Assembly: GCA_949289295.1 (NCBI GenBank)
Contig: CASENM010000051.1
Coordinates: 62,001 to 126,000, forward strand
Direction: 5' to 3'
DNA length: 64,000 nt
Source: an uncultured Bacteroides sp.
Lineage (GTDB): Bacteria > Bacteroidota > Bacteroidia > Bacteroidales > Bacteroidaceae
A program made the translations under genes and the position numbers. The stretch's first letter is position 1. The number at the start of each line of letters is the position of its first letter. This document shows positions 6,913-14,347 of this stretch, piece by piece. A model generated the notes under the pieces. It was not told the DNA's origin. It saw only the letters and a program-made list of their open reading frames with translations, and made no database searches.

Positions 6913-9286
6913 ATTCCGCACGCAAGTTTTCCGTGGGGTTTGTACGGGCCGTATGCCATACCAGCCAGGCCGCGAGAAGCATCACCAGCAAGAGAACAAC
7001 CACTGCACAAGAGACAAAAAGATACCACGTCAGCGCGATTTTTACGGCAAACAGTTCCAGCAGCGACCTGCTGATCATCCATGCTGCCAGAGTGCCTGCC
7101 AGTATAGCCGGGAGGGCAATCCTCAACAAATCCACAAGGAAGATGCGCTCCACATCGGTCACCGTGGCTCCATGAATGATGCGGACGGCTATTTCCGAAC
7201 GCCGCCGCACCACCTCGTCGCGCACATAGGCCAACAGCCCGGTCAAGGCGATGACCAGCACACAAAGTCCGGCAAAGAGCACGCTGTTGCGCACGCGGAA
7301 CAGGGAGTCGTAAAGACTGCTTATCTGGGTGCCAAGGCTGGTCACAATCTTTTCCTGGCTCGTCACGGTGGCACTGACCACCCTCTGCACCTCACGGATA
7401 ACCTCGGGCGACATCTCCTGCACCCGGACATACAGATTCCACCGGGGCACCTCATGATAGAACATCACCGTGGGACGCTCGTCACGCTCCTCCGACATCT
7501 GCGAGCCGATACGGATTTCCTCATACACGCCGCATACGGTGAGCGGACCACCGTGCTCGCTCAGAAAGAACGCTTTGCCTATAGGCGAGCCTGTCCATCC
7601 GGCCAATGTCTCCATCCGCTCCACAAAGTTCCGGCTCACCATCGCCTGACGGGTCACCGTATCGCTGAGATGCGGAGTGAACACTTCGCCTTCGATGACC
7701 GGAATCTGGAAAGTCTTGTGATAATCGTCGCTCACATAATACATGTCGGCCACGTTCATATATTCTTCCCCCGTCTCCGGATTGTACACATTGTTCCCGC
7801 TGCAATGGGAGGCAAGCGACTGGTAGCCCGCTGTCACGGAAACCACTCCGGGAAGTTTCTCCAGTTCCTGTGCACAGCGCTCCCTCTCATGCTGCTTCAC
7901 CCCACCCAAGTCGGCTGTCAGTACATGTTTGTACTCGAATCCGGCGTCATAGTTGGTCAGGGCGTGATACTGCAGGGCAATCACAGCCAGAAGGGTCACA
8001 AAGAGAGCGGTGAGCGTGAACTGCACGAAAAGCAGGCCGAGCTTCCACCGCTTCTTGCTCTCCGAATAGCGGCGATAGGCATACGTGACGGGGATGCGTG
8101 CGTAAAGGTAACCAGGCACCATGCCGCACACCACGACTACAGCCAGCGTGACCAACAGACACACCGACACGGCCCGGGGAGTGAACACTGACCGCAGGCT
8201 ATGCCCCAGCTGTTCCTGAAGGAAATCCTGAAGCCCGAAGATGAACAGCACCGCCAGCCCGAGGCTCAGGATGCCCACATAAAGGAACGACTCGGAAAGA
8301 ATCATCCGGTAGATGTCTTTGTCGGCCGCGCCATAACAACGGCAGGTGGCAATGCTCTTCGCCCGGTTCACCATCGACGAAATGGAAAGCAGCACATAGT
8401 TGAGCAGGGCCGCCAGCAGCATGATTACCGCAAACGCAAGGAACACGATGTTCATCACCCGGTTGTAGTCGGACGAGACGAATATGTCGCCCACCGGCTC
8501 CAGCGAATAGTCCATCTTGCCTCCCGACTTTTCCAGAGCCTCCGAGATATGGTCGTCCATCATCCGCTCAATGTTGGGGCGGAGCCGGTCGGGATCCGTT
8601 CCCGGACGCAGGCGCACATAGCCCGTATAGCGGTCGTTGCCCAGCCAGTTGTCGCGCCCATCCCACGACACCCACTTGATGGTAGGCAAAGCCAGCATCA
8701 TGTTGAAGCGCGGCAGATGGGTATTCTCCGGAAGATTGTCGAACACCCCCGCCACCGTGACCCGCAGGTCAGGGTTAAGTTTCCACTCCAGCGTACGCCC
8801 GATGACATTCTCGCCCAACGCCTCAAGCAACTCACGCGAGATATAGGCGTTTCCTTCCTTTTCCAGTCCCGTACGGGGCTGCTCACCCATCAGCAACGGG
8901 ATGGGGAATATGTCGAAGAAAGAACTGTCGCACATCAGTACCTGGCAGGACACTTCCTTCTTGTCCTCCGACACGAAAGGGGTGCCTTCCAAAGAAAATT
9001 CCGTGAAACGGGTAGCGGCCTCCACCTCCGGACAATAGGACTTGATTCCCGGTGCCACGGCTCCCGACACGTTGGGATGCGTACGCCATTCGGTACTGCT
9101 CCCGTACAGGTAGGCTTCCTTTATGCGATACGTATCTTCCAGCCGGGGGATGAAATTGTCGTACGAACGCTGGAAGATGACTTCGGCAAGGAGTGTGAGG
9201 CCTACGGCCAGTCCCACCCCCAGACAGACAATCTTCACCACGTTGGCATCCCCCTTCCGGAACAAAGATTTCAATGCTTGAATCAT
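6911..9286 (-). CDS. MacB/FtsX-type ABC transporter permease
   Basis: 791 residues with two FtsX-like halves: an N-terminal membrane helix (VVKIVCLGVGLAVGLTLLAEV), a large periplasmic MacB-PCD-like domain, three helices near residues 280-400, a second extracytoplasmic domain and three C-terminal helices. It ends in RTNPTENLRAE, the same type of tail (NPxxxxKTE) as the three permeases at 39-46 kb. Such proteins couple ATP hydrolysis to efflux or to export of peptides, lipids or lipoproteins rather than import. The ATPase gene 73 bases upstream on the same strand is its likely partner, and both follow a sigma54-type promoter at 10089. The substrate is unknown. Confidence 0.85.
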   Translation of the reverse strand: MIQALKSLFRKGDANVVKIVCLGVGLAVGLTLLAEVIFQRSYDNFIPRLEDTYRIKEAYLYGSSTEWRTHPNVSGAVAPGIKSYCPEVEAATRFTEFSLEGTPFVSEDKKEVSCQVLMCDSSFFDIFPIPLLMGEQPRTGLEKEGNAYISRELLEALGENVIGRTLEWKLNPDLRVTVAGVFDNLPENTHLPRFNMMLALPTIKWVSWDGRDNWLGNDRYTGYVRLRPGTDPDRLRPNIERMMDDHISEALEKSGGKMDYSLEPVGDIFVSSDYNRVMNIVFLAFAVIMLLAALLNYVLLSISSMVNRAKSIATCRCYGAADKDIYRMILSESFLYVGILSLGLAVLFIFGLQDFLQEQLGHSLRSVFTPRAVSVCLLVTLAVVVVCGMVPGYLYARIPVTYAYRRYSESKKRWKLGLLFVQFTLTALFVTLLAVIALQYHALTNYDAGFEYKHVLTADLGGVKQHERERCAQELEKLPGVVSVTAGYQSLASHCSGNNVYNPETGEEYMNVADMYYVSDDYHKTFQIPVIEGEVFTPHLSDTVTRQAMVSRNFVERMETLAGWTGSPIGKAFFLSEHGGPLTVCGVYEEIRIGSQMSEERDERPTVMFYHEVPRWNLYVRVQEMSPEVIREVQRVVSATVTSQEKIVTSLGTQISSLYDSLFRVRNSVLFAGLCVLVIALTGLLAYVRDEVVRRRSEIAVRIIHGATVTDVERIFLVDLLRIALPAILAGTLAAWMISRSLLELFAVKIALTWYLFVSCAVVVLLLVMLLAAWLVWHTARTNPTENLRAE

Positions 9287-9359
9287 TTTTTAAGGAGTCT
9301 GAAAAGTTAAAGAGGTTAGAAAAATCATCCACTGAAGTATCGGTTTCAACTTCCAACGA

Positions 9360-10037
9360 TTACATTTCCGCAATCGACGACACCACCTGACCATCGAACA
9401 AGTTGATGACACGTCCGGCAAAACCAGCATCACGCTGGCTGTGAGTTACCATCACGATGGTCGTGCCCTCCTTGTTCAACTCGGTAAGCAACTGCATCAC
9501 CTCCAGACCGTTCTTTGAGTCAAGATTACCGGTCGGCTCGTCGGCCAGGATAATCTTCGGACCGGAAACCACCGCACGGGCAATGGCCACACGCTGCTGC
9601 TGACCTCCGGAGAGCTGCTGCGGATAGTGTTTCGCACGGTGGCTGATGTTCATCCGCTTCAGTATATCGGCCACACGGCGCTTGCGCTCATCCGACGGAA
9701 TATGCAGATAAGTAAGCGGAAGCTCCACATTCTCGAACACATTCAGCTCGTCAATCAGGTTAAAGCTCTGGAACACAAAACCGATGTTTCCCTTGCGCAC
9801 GTTGGTACGGTCCTTCTCCTTCAGATGACCCACCTCCTGATCCCCCAGATAATAGTTGCCCGAAGTCGGGTTGTCGAGCAGGCCGAGAATGTTCAGCAAG
9901 GTAGACTTGCCGCATCCCGACGGTCCCATGATGGCCACAAATTCTTTCTCGTTCACTTCCAGACTGACCTTGTTCAACGCAATGGTTTCCACTTCTGTCG
10001 TACGGAATGTCTTTGTCAAATTCTCAATCTTAATCAT
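9360..10037 (-). CDS. ABC transporter ATP-binding protein (LolD/MacB-type)
   Basis: 225 residues with a complete nucleotide-binding domain: Walker A GPSGCGKST (38-46), Q-loop FVFQSFNLI, signature LSGGQQQR (142-149), Walker B with DEP (about 164-168) and the switch His in VMVTHSQRDA. It is closest in pattern to the LolD/MacB ATPases that drive FtsX-type permeases. It heads the operon with the permease at 6911-9286. The 39-50 kb efflux cluster has three permeases but no ATPase and shares this operon's promoter architecture, so this protein may power those as well (inference). Confidence 0.92.
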   Translation of the reverse strand: MIKIENLTKTFRTTEVETIALNKVSLEVNEKEFVAIMGPSGCGKSTLLNILGLLDNPTSGNYYLGDQEVGHLKEKDRTNVRKGNIGFVFQSFNLIDELNVFENVELPLTYLHIPSDERKRRVADILKRMNISHRAKHYPQQLSGGQQQRVAIARAVVSGPKIILADEPTGNLDSKNGLEVMQLLTELNKEGTTIVMVTHSQRDAGFAGRVINLFDGQVVSSIAEM

Positions 10038-10088
10038 AGCTGTATGTTTTTGGTTTTTCTAATCTGTTCGTCTTGTACAGATAAGGAA

Positions 10089-10103
10089 GCAAAAGCCATG
10101 CCA
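10089..10103 (-). promoter_or_regulatory. Sigma54 (RpoN)-type -24/-12 promoter
   Basis: The minus strand reads TGGCATGGCTTTTGC, matching the sigma54 consensus TGGCAC-N5-TTGC with one difference and correct spacing. It lies 52 bases upstream of the ATPase start. An almost identical element with the same upstream sites stands before the TolC gene at 50048-50062. Confidence 0.75.
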
Positions 10104-10157
10104 AACCTATAATCAACTGATTGCCAGCAATACATAAGCACAAGCCCGAACAAGAAG

Positions 10158-10196
10158 TGTCTAAAAATTTGACAATGGGTGTATGATTTTTTGACA
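10158..10196. promoter_or_regulatory. Two tandem 17-bp dyads, likely NtrC-type activator sites
   Basis: TGTCTAAAAATTTGACA (10158-10174) and TGTATGATTTTTTGACA (10180-10196) are imperfect palindromes with TGTC/GACA-type ends, 5 bp apart (22 bp centre to centre). They begin 55 bases upstream of the end of the sigma54 element. The same pair at the same distance occurs at 50117-50155, beside the NtrC-type regulator gene. Confidence 0.75.
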
Positions 10197-10252
10197 GCCG
10201 GATTTCAAACGGCAGGAAGCGGAAACGTACCGGGCAGCAACGAGACTTTATA

Positions 10253-10314
10253 AAAACGCTTCGGCGTTCGGAGTAAAATGCTTCGGCGTTTTACCTCAAA
10301 CGCCGAAGCGTTTC
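10253..10314. repeat. 22-nt-period mini-hairpin repeat, three units
   Basis: Three 18-nt units lie at 10253, 10275 and 10297. The first two are of the AAAACGCTTCGGCGTTTT type (7-bp stem, TTCG loop) and the third is its reverse complement. Together with the sigma54 promoter and dyads they fill the 302-base gap between the ATPase and the CAT-like gene. They may act as a terminator for the CAT-like gene, whose stop lies just beyond them. Confidence 0.8.
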
Positions 10315-10339
10315 GTCCCGATGCCCCCAGACCGACGGG

Positions 10340-11005
10340 TCATACACCGTCCGGAGCCCGGAACAAATCTGCAATTTCCTGCATGTCGTTGATGAGCTTG
10401 CACGTGTGATAACCGTCGGCCACGGCATGGCTCACAAAAACGGAAACCGGTATCAGTATCCGACCCTCCGACTCAAAATATTTCCCGAACTTGATGAGAG
10501 GGAAAAGAAGACTGCTCTCCGAGTAGGTATCTTGCGCGAAGGCGGTATAGCTCAACCACGGCAGACACGAAACGGGGCAGAAGTTGGCAGGCTGTCCGGG
10601 ACGTGCCTTGATGACACCCGTCACGTCGCGATACCGCTCCATGTCGGCGACTATCGTCCGGTAAAACGTATCGAAATCATCGCTGTAGTCACTCCAGATA
10701 TCGGTGAATGTCTTGTTCTCCGGATGGAAAAGCGTATAGCTGGGCACAACCTCTTCCCAATACCCCAGTTGCCCCTCGCCGTTGAAACTCATCCGGAACT
10801 CTTTATTCCGGTTGACGGCTTTCATGATGACATAGAGCATCACCGGGAAAAAGCGGAGTCCCCTTGCCTTCTGCACGGCCACCAGACGGGTGATGTCAAG
10901 GTTGGCGTTCAGATTGTACTTGCACTTGATTTGCGAGTAATAATAATCGAAATAAATGCTCCGCTCCCAGGTGGAACGGTCGATGACATGGAAATGGCTG
11001 TTCAT
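10340..11005 (-). CDS. Chloramphenicol acetyltransferase-like (CatA fold) protein
   Basis: 221 residues, the usual length of type A chloramphenicol acetyltransferases. It begins like them (WERSIYFDYYYSQIKCKYN) and keeps the C-terminal catalytic region as SHAVADGYH, matching the CAT HHAVCDGYH with the catalytic second His and the structural Asp-Gly. Substrate-pocket residues differ, so resistance should not be assumed; such CAT-like genes are common in Bacteroides and may acetylate another acceptor with acetyl-CoA. ATG 11005 is chosen over an upstream codon because it gives the family start. It is divergent from the glutaredoxin-like gene. Confidence 0.8.
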   Translation of the reverse strand: MNSHFHVIDRSTWERSIYFDYYYSQIKCKYNLNANLDITRLVAVQKARGLRFFPVMLYVIMKAVNRNKEFRMSFNGEGQLGYWEEVVPSYTLFHPENKTFTDIWSDYSDDFDTFYRTIVADMERYRDVTGVIKARPGQPANFCPVSCLPWLSYTAFAQDTYSESSLLFPLIKFGKYFESEGRILIPVSVFVSHAVADGYHTCKLINDMQEIADLFRAPDGV

Positions 11006-11113
11006 ATTCTTCTCGTTTGTTTCCGCGAAGATAGAGGAAAAAGAGAAGACCTCATACACAGGAAATCACTATTTTTTTGTATGTTTGTAGAAGCAATAAA
11101 AAAAGAACAAGCC

Positions 11114-11413
11114 ATGATAAAGATTTATGGAATGGACACTTGCCCTGACTGTACCTATGTGGAACAGCAAATTGAAGGGAACGACAGATACGAAGTGGTC
11201 GACATCGGCCGCCACGTAAAGAATCTGAAAGAGTTCTTGCATCTGCGCGACACTTCTCCGGCATTCGAGGAGGCCAGAAACGCAGGAATGGCAGGCATCC
11301 CTTGCTTTGTGCTGGAAGACGGAACGGTGACGCTTGTTCCCGAAGATGCCGGACTGAAATCTCGTCCCCTTGCCGAGGGTGCCTCATGCAGTCTGGACGG
11401 AAGCGGATGCTAA
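11114..11413 (+). CDS. Glutaredoxin-like thiol protein
   Basis: 99 residues starting MIKIYGMDTCPDC, a thioredoxin/glutaredoxin fold with a CPDC active site at residues 10-13 and the cis-Pro region at GMAGIPCFVLEDG. The C-terminal tail adds two cysteines beyond the normal fold. It probably reduces cytosolic disulfides, since no signal peptide is seen. The start is preceded by AAGAACAAGCC, and a possible box TATGTTTG lies about 30 bases upstream. It is divergently arranged with the CAT-like gene. Confidence 0.8.
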   Translation: MIKIYGMDTCPDCTYVEQQIEGNDRYEVVDIGRHVKNLKEFLHLRDTSPAFEEARNAGMAGIPCFVLEDGTVTLVPEDAGLKSRPLAEGASCSLDGSGC

Positions 11414-11479
11414 ACCGGAAGAACAGTCGGGGAATTTAAACGACAGACTCTAGAACAAGCTAAAAAAGTCTCACGGAAT

Positions 11480-11773
11480 ATGTTTCAGAAATTCATCATC
11501 AATCAAGACGGTGTCCTGAAATTCGGACATGTCTATCTGCACAGAGACCTGCTGGGGTATGAAGAACAATGCCCTTATGGAGGAGGGCTGTGGAAAACCG
11601 ACGAGATGCGCGGGGCTATCCTGCTGTATGGCCGCTCGTTCGATTTCGGAACACCTGATTTCAACCATGTACACCGCATCGAATGGACCGGTGTGGGAGG
11701 AAAGCCTGCGACGCTTTTCTATCTGCCGAACTGGCCCGACGAAAATCCGGCCATACCCGTTTACGCAAAATGA
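11480..11773 (+). CDS. Conserved hypothetical protein, 97 residues
   Basis: I do not recognise a domain. The protein is rich in aromatic residues, Gly and His (FGHVYLHRDLLGYEEQCPYGGGLW, in part), with no signal peptide and mixed beta character. Its stop overlaps the start of the metallo-beta-lactamase-fold gene (ATGA), so the two are translationally coupled and likely work together or at least share a transcript. Confidence 0.65.
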   Translation: MFQKFIINQDGVLKFGHVYLHRDLLGYEEQCPYGGGLWKTDEMRGAILLYGRSFDFGTPDFNHVHRIEWTGVGGKPATLFYLPNWPDENPAIPVYAK

Positions 11774-12609
11774 AAGTAACTTCACTGATTGAAAATACCA
11801 GCCGGACAGGACTGCCCGCCGAACATGGTCTCAGCCTGCACATCCGGCTGGACAACGGGCGGCAAATCTTGTTCGACATGGGACAAGGCAGCCTGTTTGC
11901 CGAAAACGCCGCAAGACTGGACGTCGACCTGACCACGGTAGATGCCGCAGTCTTGTCCCACGGACATTACGACCACGGCGGAGGACTCCGGACTTTTATC
12001 GGCCTGAACGGAAAAGCGAAAATCTACGTAAACCGTCACGCTTTCGAGCCCCACTATTCACTACGCGAAAACGGACTGAAATACATCGGACTTGACCCGG
12101 AACTAAAAACATGCAGCAGACTGGTGTACTGCGGAGATGAAACACGTATCGGCAACGACCTTATACTCTTCTCCGGGGTGAAAGGCTGTTGTCTGAAACC
12201 GGCCGGCAACCGATTGCTGTTCGGCCCTACAAAAGAGATGAACGATGATTTCTGCCACGAGCAGAATCTGATTATACAAGAAAACAACCGGACCGTACTC
12301 TTTGCCGGATGTGCCCACACCGGCATCCTGAACATCATGCAGAGAGCCGAAGAGCTGGCCGGACATCCCCTCACCCATGTCTTTGCGGGAATGCATCTGA
12401 CAAAAAGCGGACTGGTGGAAGAACAGGAAAAGGCATTCATCCGTTCGCTGGCCGGGAAACTGCTTGAGCACGGCGGCTGCAGATACTTCACCATGCACTG
12501 CACCGGACTGCCGCAATATGGCATCCTGAAAGAAATCATGGGAGATACCGTCAGCTACATGAGCTGCGGAGAGAAGGTGGAAACCAGTTCTTTTCTTGCG
12601 ACAGTGTGA
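11770..12609 (+). CDS. MBL-fold metal-dependent hydrolase
   Basis: 279 residues with the metallo-beta-lactamase fold. The metal-binding motif HGHYDH is at residues 64-69, further ligands are in FAGCAHTGILN and near the C-terminal MHCTG, and an early Asp lies in LFDMGQG. The order and spacing resemble the subgroup annotated as dihydropterin ribofuranosylaminobenzene phosphate synthase-like, for which bacterial substrates are mostly unknown. It is cytosolic and coupled by ATGA to the 97-residue gene upstream. Confidence 0.85.
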   Translation: MKVTSLIENTSRTGLPAEHGLSLHIRLDNGRQILFDMGQGSLFAENAARLDVDLTTVDAAVLSHGHYDHGGGLRTFIGLNGKAKIYVNRHAFEPHYSLRENGLKYIGLDPELKTCSRLVYCGDETRIGNDLILFSGVKGCCLKPAGNRLLFGPTKEMNDDFCHEQNLIIQENNRTVLFAGCAHTGILNIMQRAEELAGHPLTHVFAGMHLTKSGLVEEQEKAFIRSLAGKLLEHGGCRYFTMHCTGLPQYGILKEIMGDTVSYMSCGEKVETSSFLATV

Positions 12610-12626
12610 TATTTTTACTATCTTTG
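12596..12626 (+). promoter_or_regulatory. Bacteroidetes-type promoter of the glycine-zipper lipoprotein gene
   Basis: TTG at 12596-12598 is followed after 20 bases by TATCTTTG at 12619-12626, the spacing expected of Bacteroides -33/-7 elements. It sits across the end of the MBL gene, 26 bases before the next start. Confidence 0.65.
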
Positions 12627-12652
12627 CTTGAAACCATTCAAAAACTTTCCAT

Positions 12653-13330
12653 ATGTACAAAGGGTTAAAGTATATCGTCATTCTTCTGTCAGCCGCAATT
12701 CCCCTTCTGAGCGGATGCGGCACCACCCGATCAAGTGCCATCCTGGGCGGAGCGGCTATCGGAAGCAACTTGGGCGGAACCATAGGCGGCCTTATCGGCG
12801 ACAGCCGCCACGGCTGGAGAGGCGGTTACCGCGGGTCTGCCATCGGAAGCATCGTCGGCACCGTGGCGGGAGCTGCCATCGGCAATGCCGTTACAGCACC
12901 GCACCGTTCCAAAACAGATGATGAAATGTATCTGGAGACGCCGCCCCGGAAGGCTGGATCTCCCGCATTCCCCCAGCCTTCTTTCGAACATCTGCAAATA
13001 CGGCGGATTCGTTTCATTGACGACAACCGCGACCATATAATCAGTCCGAACGAAAGCAGTAAAATCATTTTTGAAATCATCAACGAAGGAAACGAACCGG
13101 CCTATAATGTAGTTCCCTGCATAAGGGAAACTTCCGGAAACAAGCATATCCATATCTCGCCGTCTGTCATGGTCGAACAGCTTCTTCCGCACGACGGCAT
13201 AAAATATACAGCTACAGTCAGTGCCGGCAAACGCCTGAAAAGCGGAACCGTCACCTTCCGCCTGTCGGTAACCGACACATACGGACAAGAATACGCTTAT
13301 CAAGAGTTTACATTAGATACACAACGGTAG
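12653..13330 (+). CDS. Glycine-zipper lipoprotein
   Basis: 225 residues. The signal peptide ends at lipobox LLSGC (Cys22). Residues 29-82 form a glycine-zipper membrane segment (GGAAIGSNLGGTIGGLIGD and GSAIGSIVGTVAGAAIGNA), as in 17-kDa surface antigen/YMGG proteins. The C-terminal half (about 115-225) looks like an immunoglobulin-like beta domain (SSKIIFEIINEGNEPAYNV). It probably sits in the outer membrane or periplasm; its function is unknown. It has its own promoter. Confidence 0.75.
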   Translation: MYKGLKYIVILLSAAIPLLSGCGTTRSSAILGGAAIGSNLGGTIGGLIGDSRHGWRGGYRGSAIGSIVGTVAGAAIGNAVTAPHRSKTDDEMYLETPPRKAGSPAFPQPSFEHLQIRRIRFIDDNRDHIISPNESSKIIFEIINEGNEPAYNVVPCIRETSGNKHIHISPSVMVEQLLPHDGIKYTATVSAGKRLKSGTVTFRLSVTDTYGQEYAYQEFTLDTQR

Positions 13331-13372
13331 GAGAAATCATATTCGACCGACCCACTACAAAAAAAGACAAAC

Positions 13373-13750
13373 ATGAGAATCATCGGAAACTTATTATGGT
13401 GGCTCTTCGGAGGGCTGGAAGCCGCCATCGGATACTTTACCGGCAGTCTGGCCATAGCCTGCACCATCATCGGCATTCCCGTCGCCCTGCAGACACTAAA
13501 AATCGGTCTGCTGTGCCTGTGGCCTTTCGGGGCAGAAATCAGAAGCACGGACTCGCCCACGGGGTGCATCCGCATCCCGCTCAACCTGCTGTGGATTATC
13601 TTCGGCGGCTTGTGGGCATGGCTCATGCACATCTTCTTCGGTGTGCTGCTTTTCATCACCATCATCGGCATACCTTTTGCCAAGCAACATTTCAAGATGG
13701 CGACACTTTCGCTGGCACCGTTCGGTAAGGACGTGTCATTGAATTTATAG
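13373..13750 (+). CDS. YccF domain membrane protein
   Basis: 125 residues made of two copies of the YccF repeat: IGNLLWWLFGGLEAA...CTIIGIPVALQ and PLNLLWIIFGGLWAW...ITIIGIPFAKQ, each with the I-I-G-I-P turn and followed by L-x-P-F-G. It is an inner-membrane protein with about four hydrophobic segments and no known biochemical role. It sits between the glycine-zipper lipoprotein and the FKBP gene, all on one strand and closely spaced. Confidence 0.85.
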   Translation: MRIIGNLLWWLFGGLEAAIGYFTGSLAIACTIIGIPVALQTLKIGLLCLWPFGAEIRSTDSPTGCIRIPLNLLWIIFGGLWAWLMHIFFGVLLFITIIGIPFAKQHFKMATLSLAPFGKDVSLNL

Positions 13751-13753
13751 ACA

Positions 13754-14179
13754 ATGAAACCAGTAATTCAGAATAGTTATATGAACAAAAAAGAATACGC
13801 ACAGACCAACAAGAACTGGCTTTTGCAGAAATCGCAGGAAGAAGGAGTGAAGACACTTCCCAAAGGTATCTGCTACAAAGTGCTGGCCGAGGGAAAAGCC
13901 GACGGAAAGCATCCGACTCCACGCAGCATCGTGACCGCCCATTATACCGGACGGACAATCGACGGGAAACAGTTCGACAGCAGTCTCGGCGGCGCGCCGC
14001 TGGCCATCCGCCTCTGCGACCTCATCGAAGGATGGGTCATCGCCATGCAGCAGATGTGTGTGGGCGACAAGTGGGAAGTTTACATTCCGGCAGAAATGGG
14101 TTACGGCAAGTTCTCGCAACCGGGCATACCGGGCGGTTCCACACTGATTTTTGAAATCGAGCTTCTAGGCATAGCATAA
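13754..14179 (+). CDS. FKBP-type peptidyl-prolyl cis-trans isomerase
   Basis: 141 residues with one FKBP domain in the C-terminal 90: VTAHYTGRTIDGKQFDSS, LIEGWVIAMQQMCVGDKW, YIPAEMGYG and a closing LIFEIELLGI. It should catalyse proline isomerisation in protein folding. There is no signal peptide, so it is probably cytosolic. An alternative start at 13781 (MNKKEYAQ) would remove nine residues and gives the N-terminus often seen in Bacteroides. It begins 3 bases after the YccF stop. Confidence 0.88.
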   Translation: MKPVIQNSYMNKKEYAQTNKNWLLQKSQEEGVKTLPKGICYKVLAEGKADGKHPTPRSIVTAHYTGRTIDGKQFDSSLGGAPLAIRLCDLIEGWVIAMQQMCVGDKWEVYIPAEMGYGKFSQPGIPGGSTLIFEIELLGIA

Positions 14180-14218
14180 CAAAAAAGAGGGGGATTCGCG
14201 CCACCGTATTCATCACAA

Positions 14219-14268
14219 AAAAATCACAGCAAAGAGAGCCTTTCACCAGCTCACTTACTGTGATTTTT
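14219..14268. terminator. Hairpin terminator between FKBP and proS
   Basis: Inverted arms AAAAATCACAG (14219-14229) and CTGTGATTTTT (14258-14268) with A- and T-rich flanks lie between the converging FKBP and proS genes. They can serve both directions. Confidence 0.7.
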
Positions 14269-14347
14269 CGGTTAGAAGTGTCGCAGGAGTTTCAGGGTAT
14301 CCTCACTGTATCTGACACTTCTCCCTATATATATACATGAACAAAAG

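Noticed and set aside
6953..9310. Two long plus-strand frames opposite the first permease (412 and 369 residues)
   Set aside because: These are antisense shadows of the permease with His/Arg/Gln-rich composition and no motifs.
11114..11413. The glutaredoxin-like gene as part of a thioredoxin reductase system
   Set aside because: No reductase or peroxidase gene is adjacent; only the fold can be supported.
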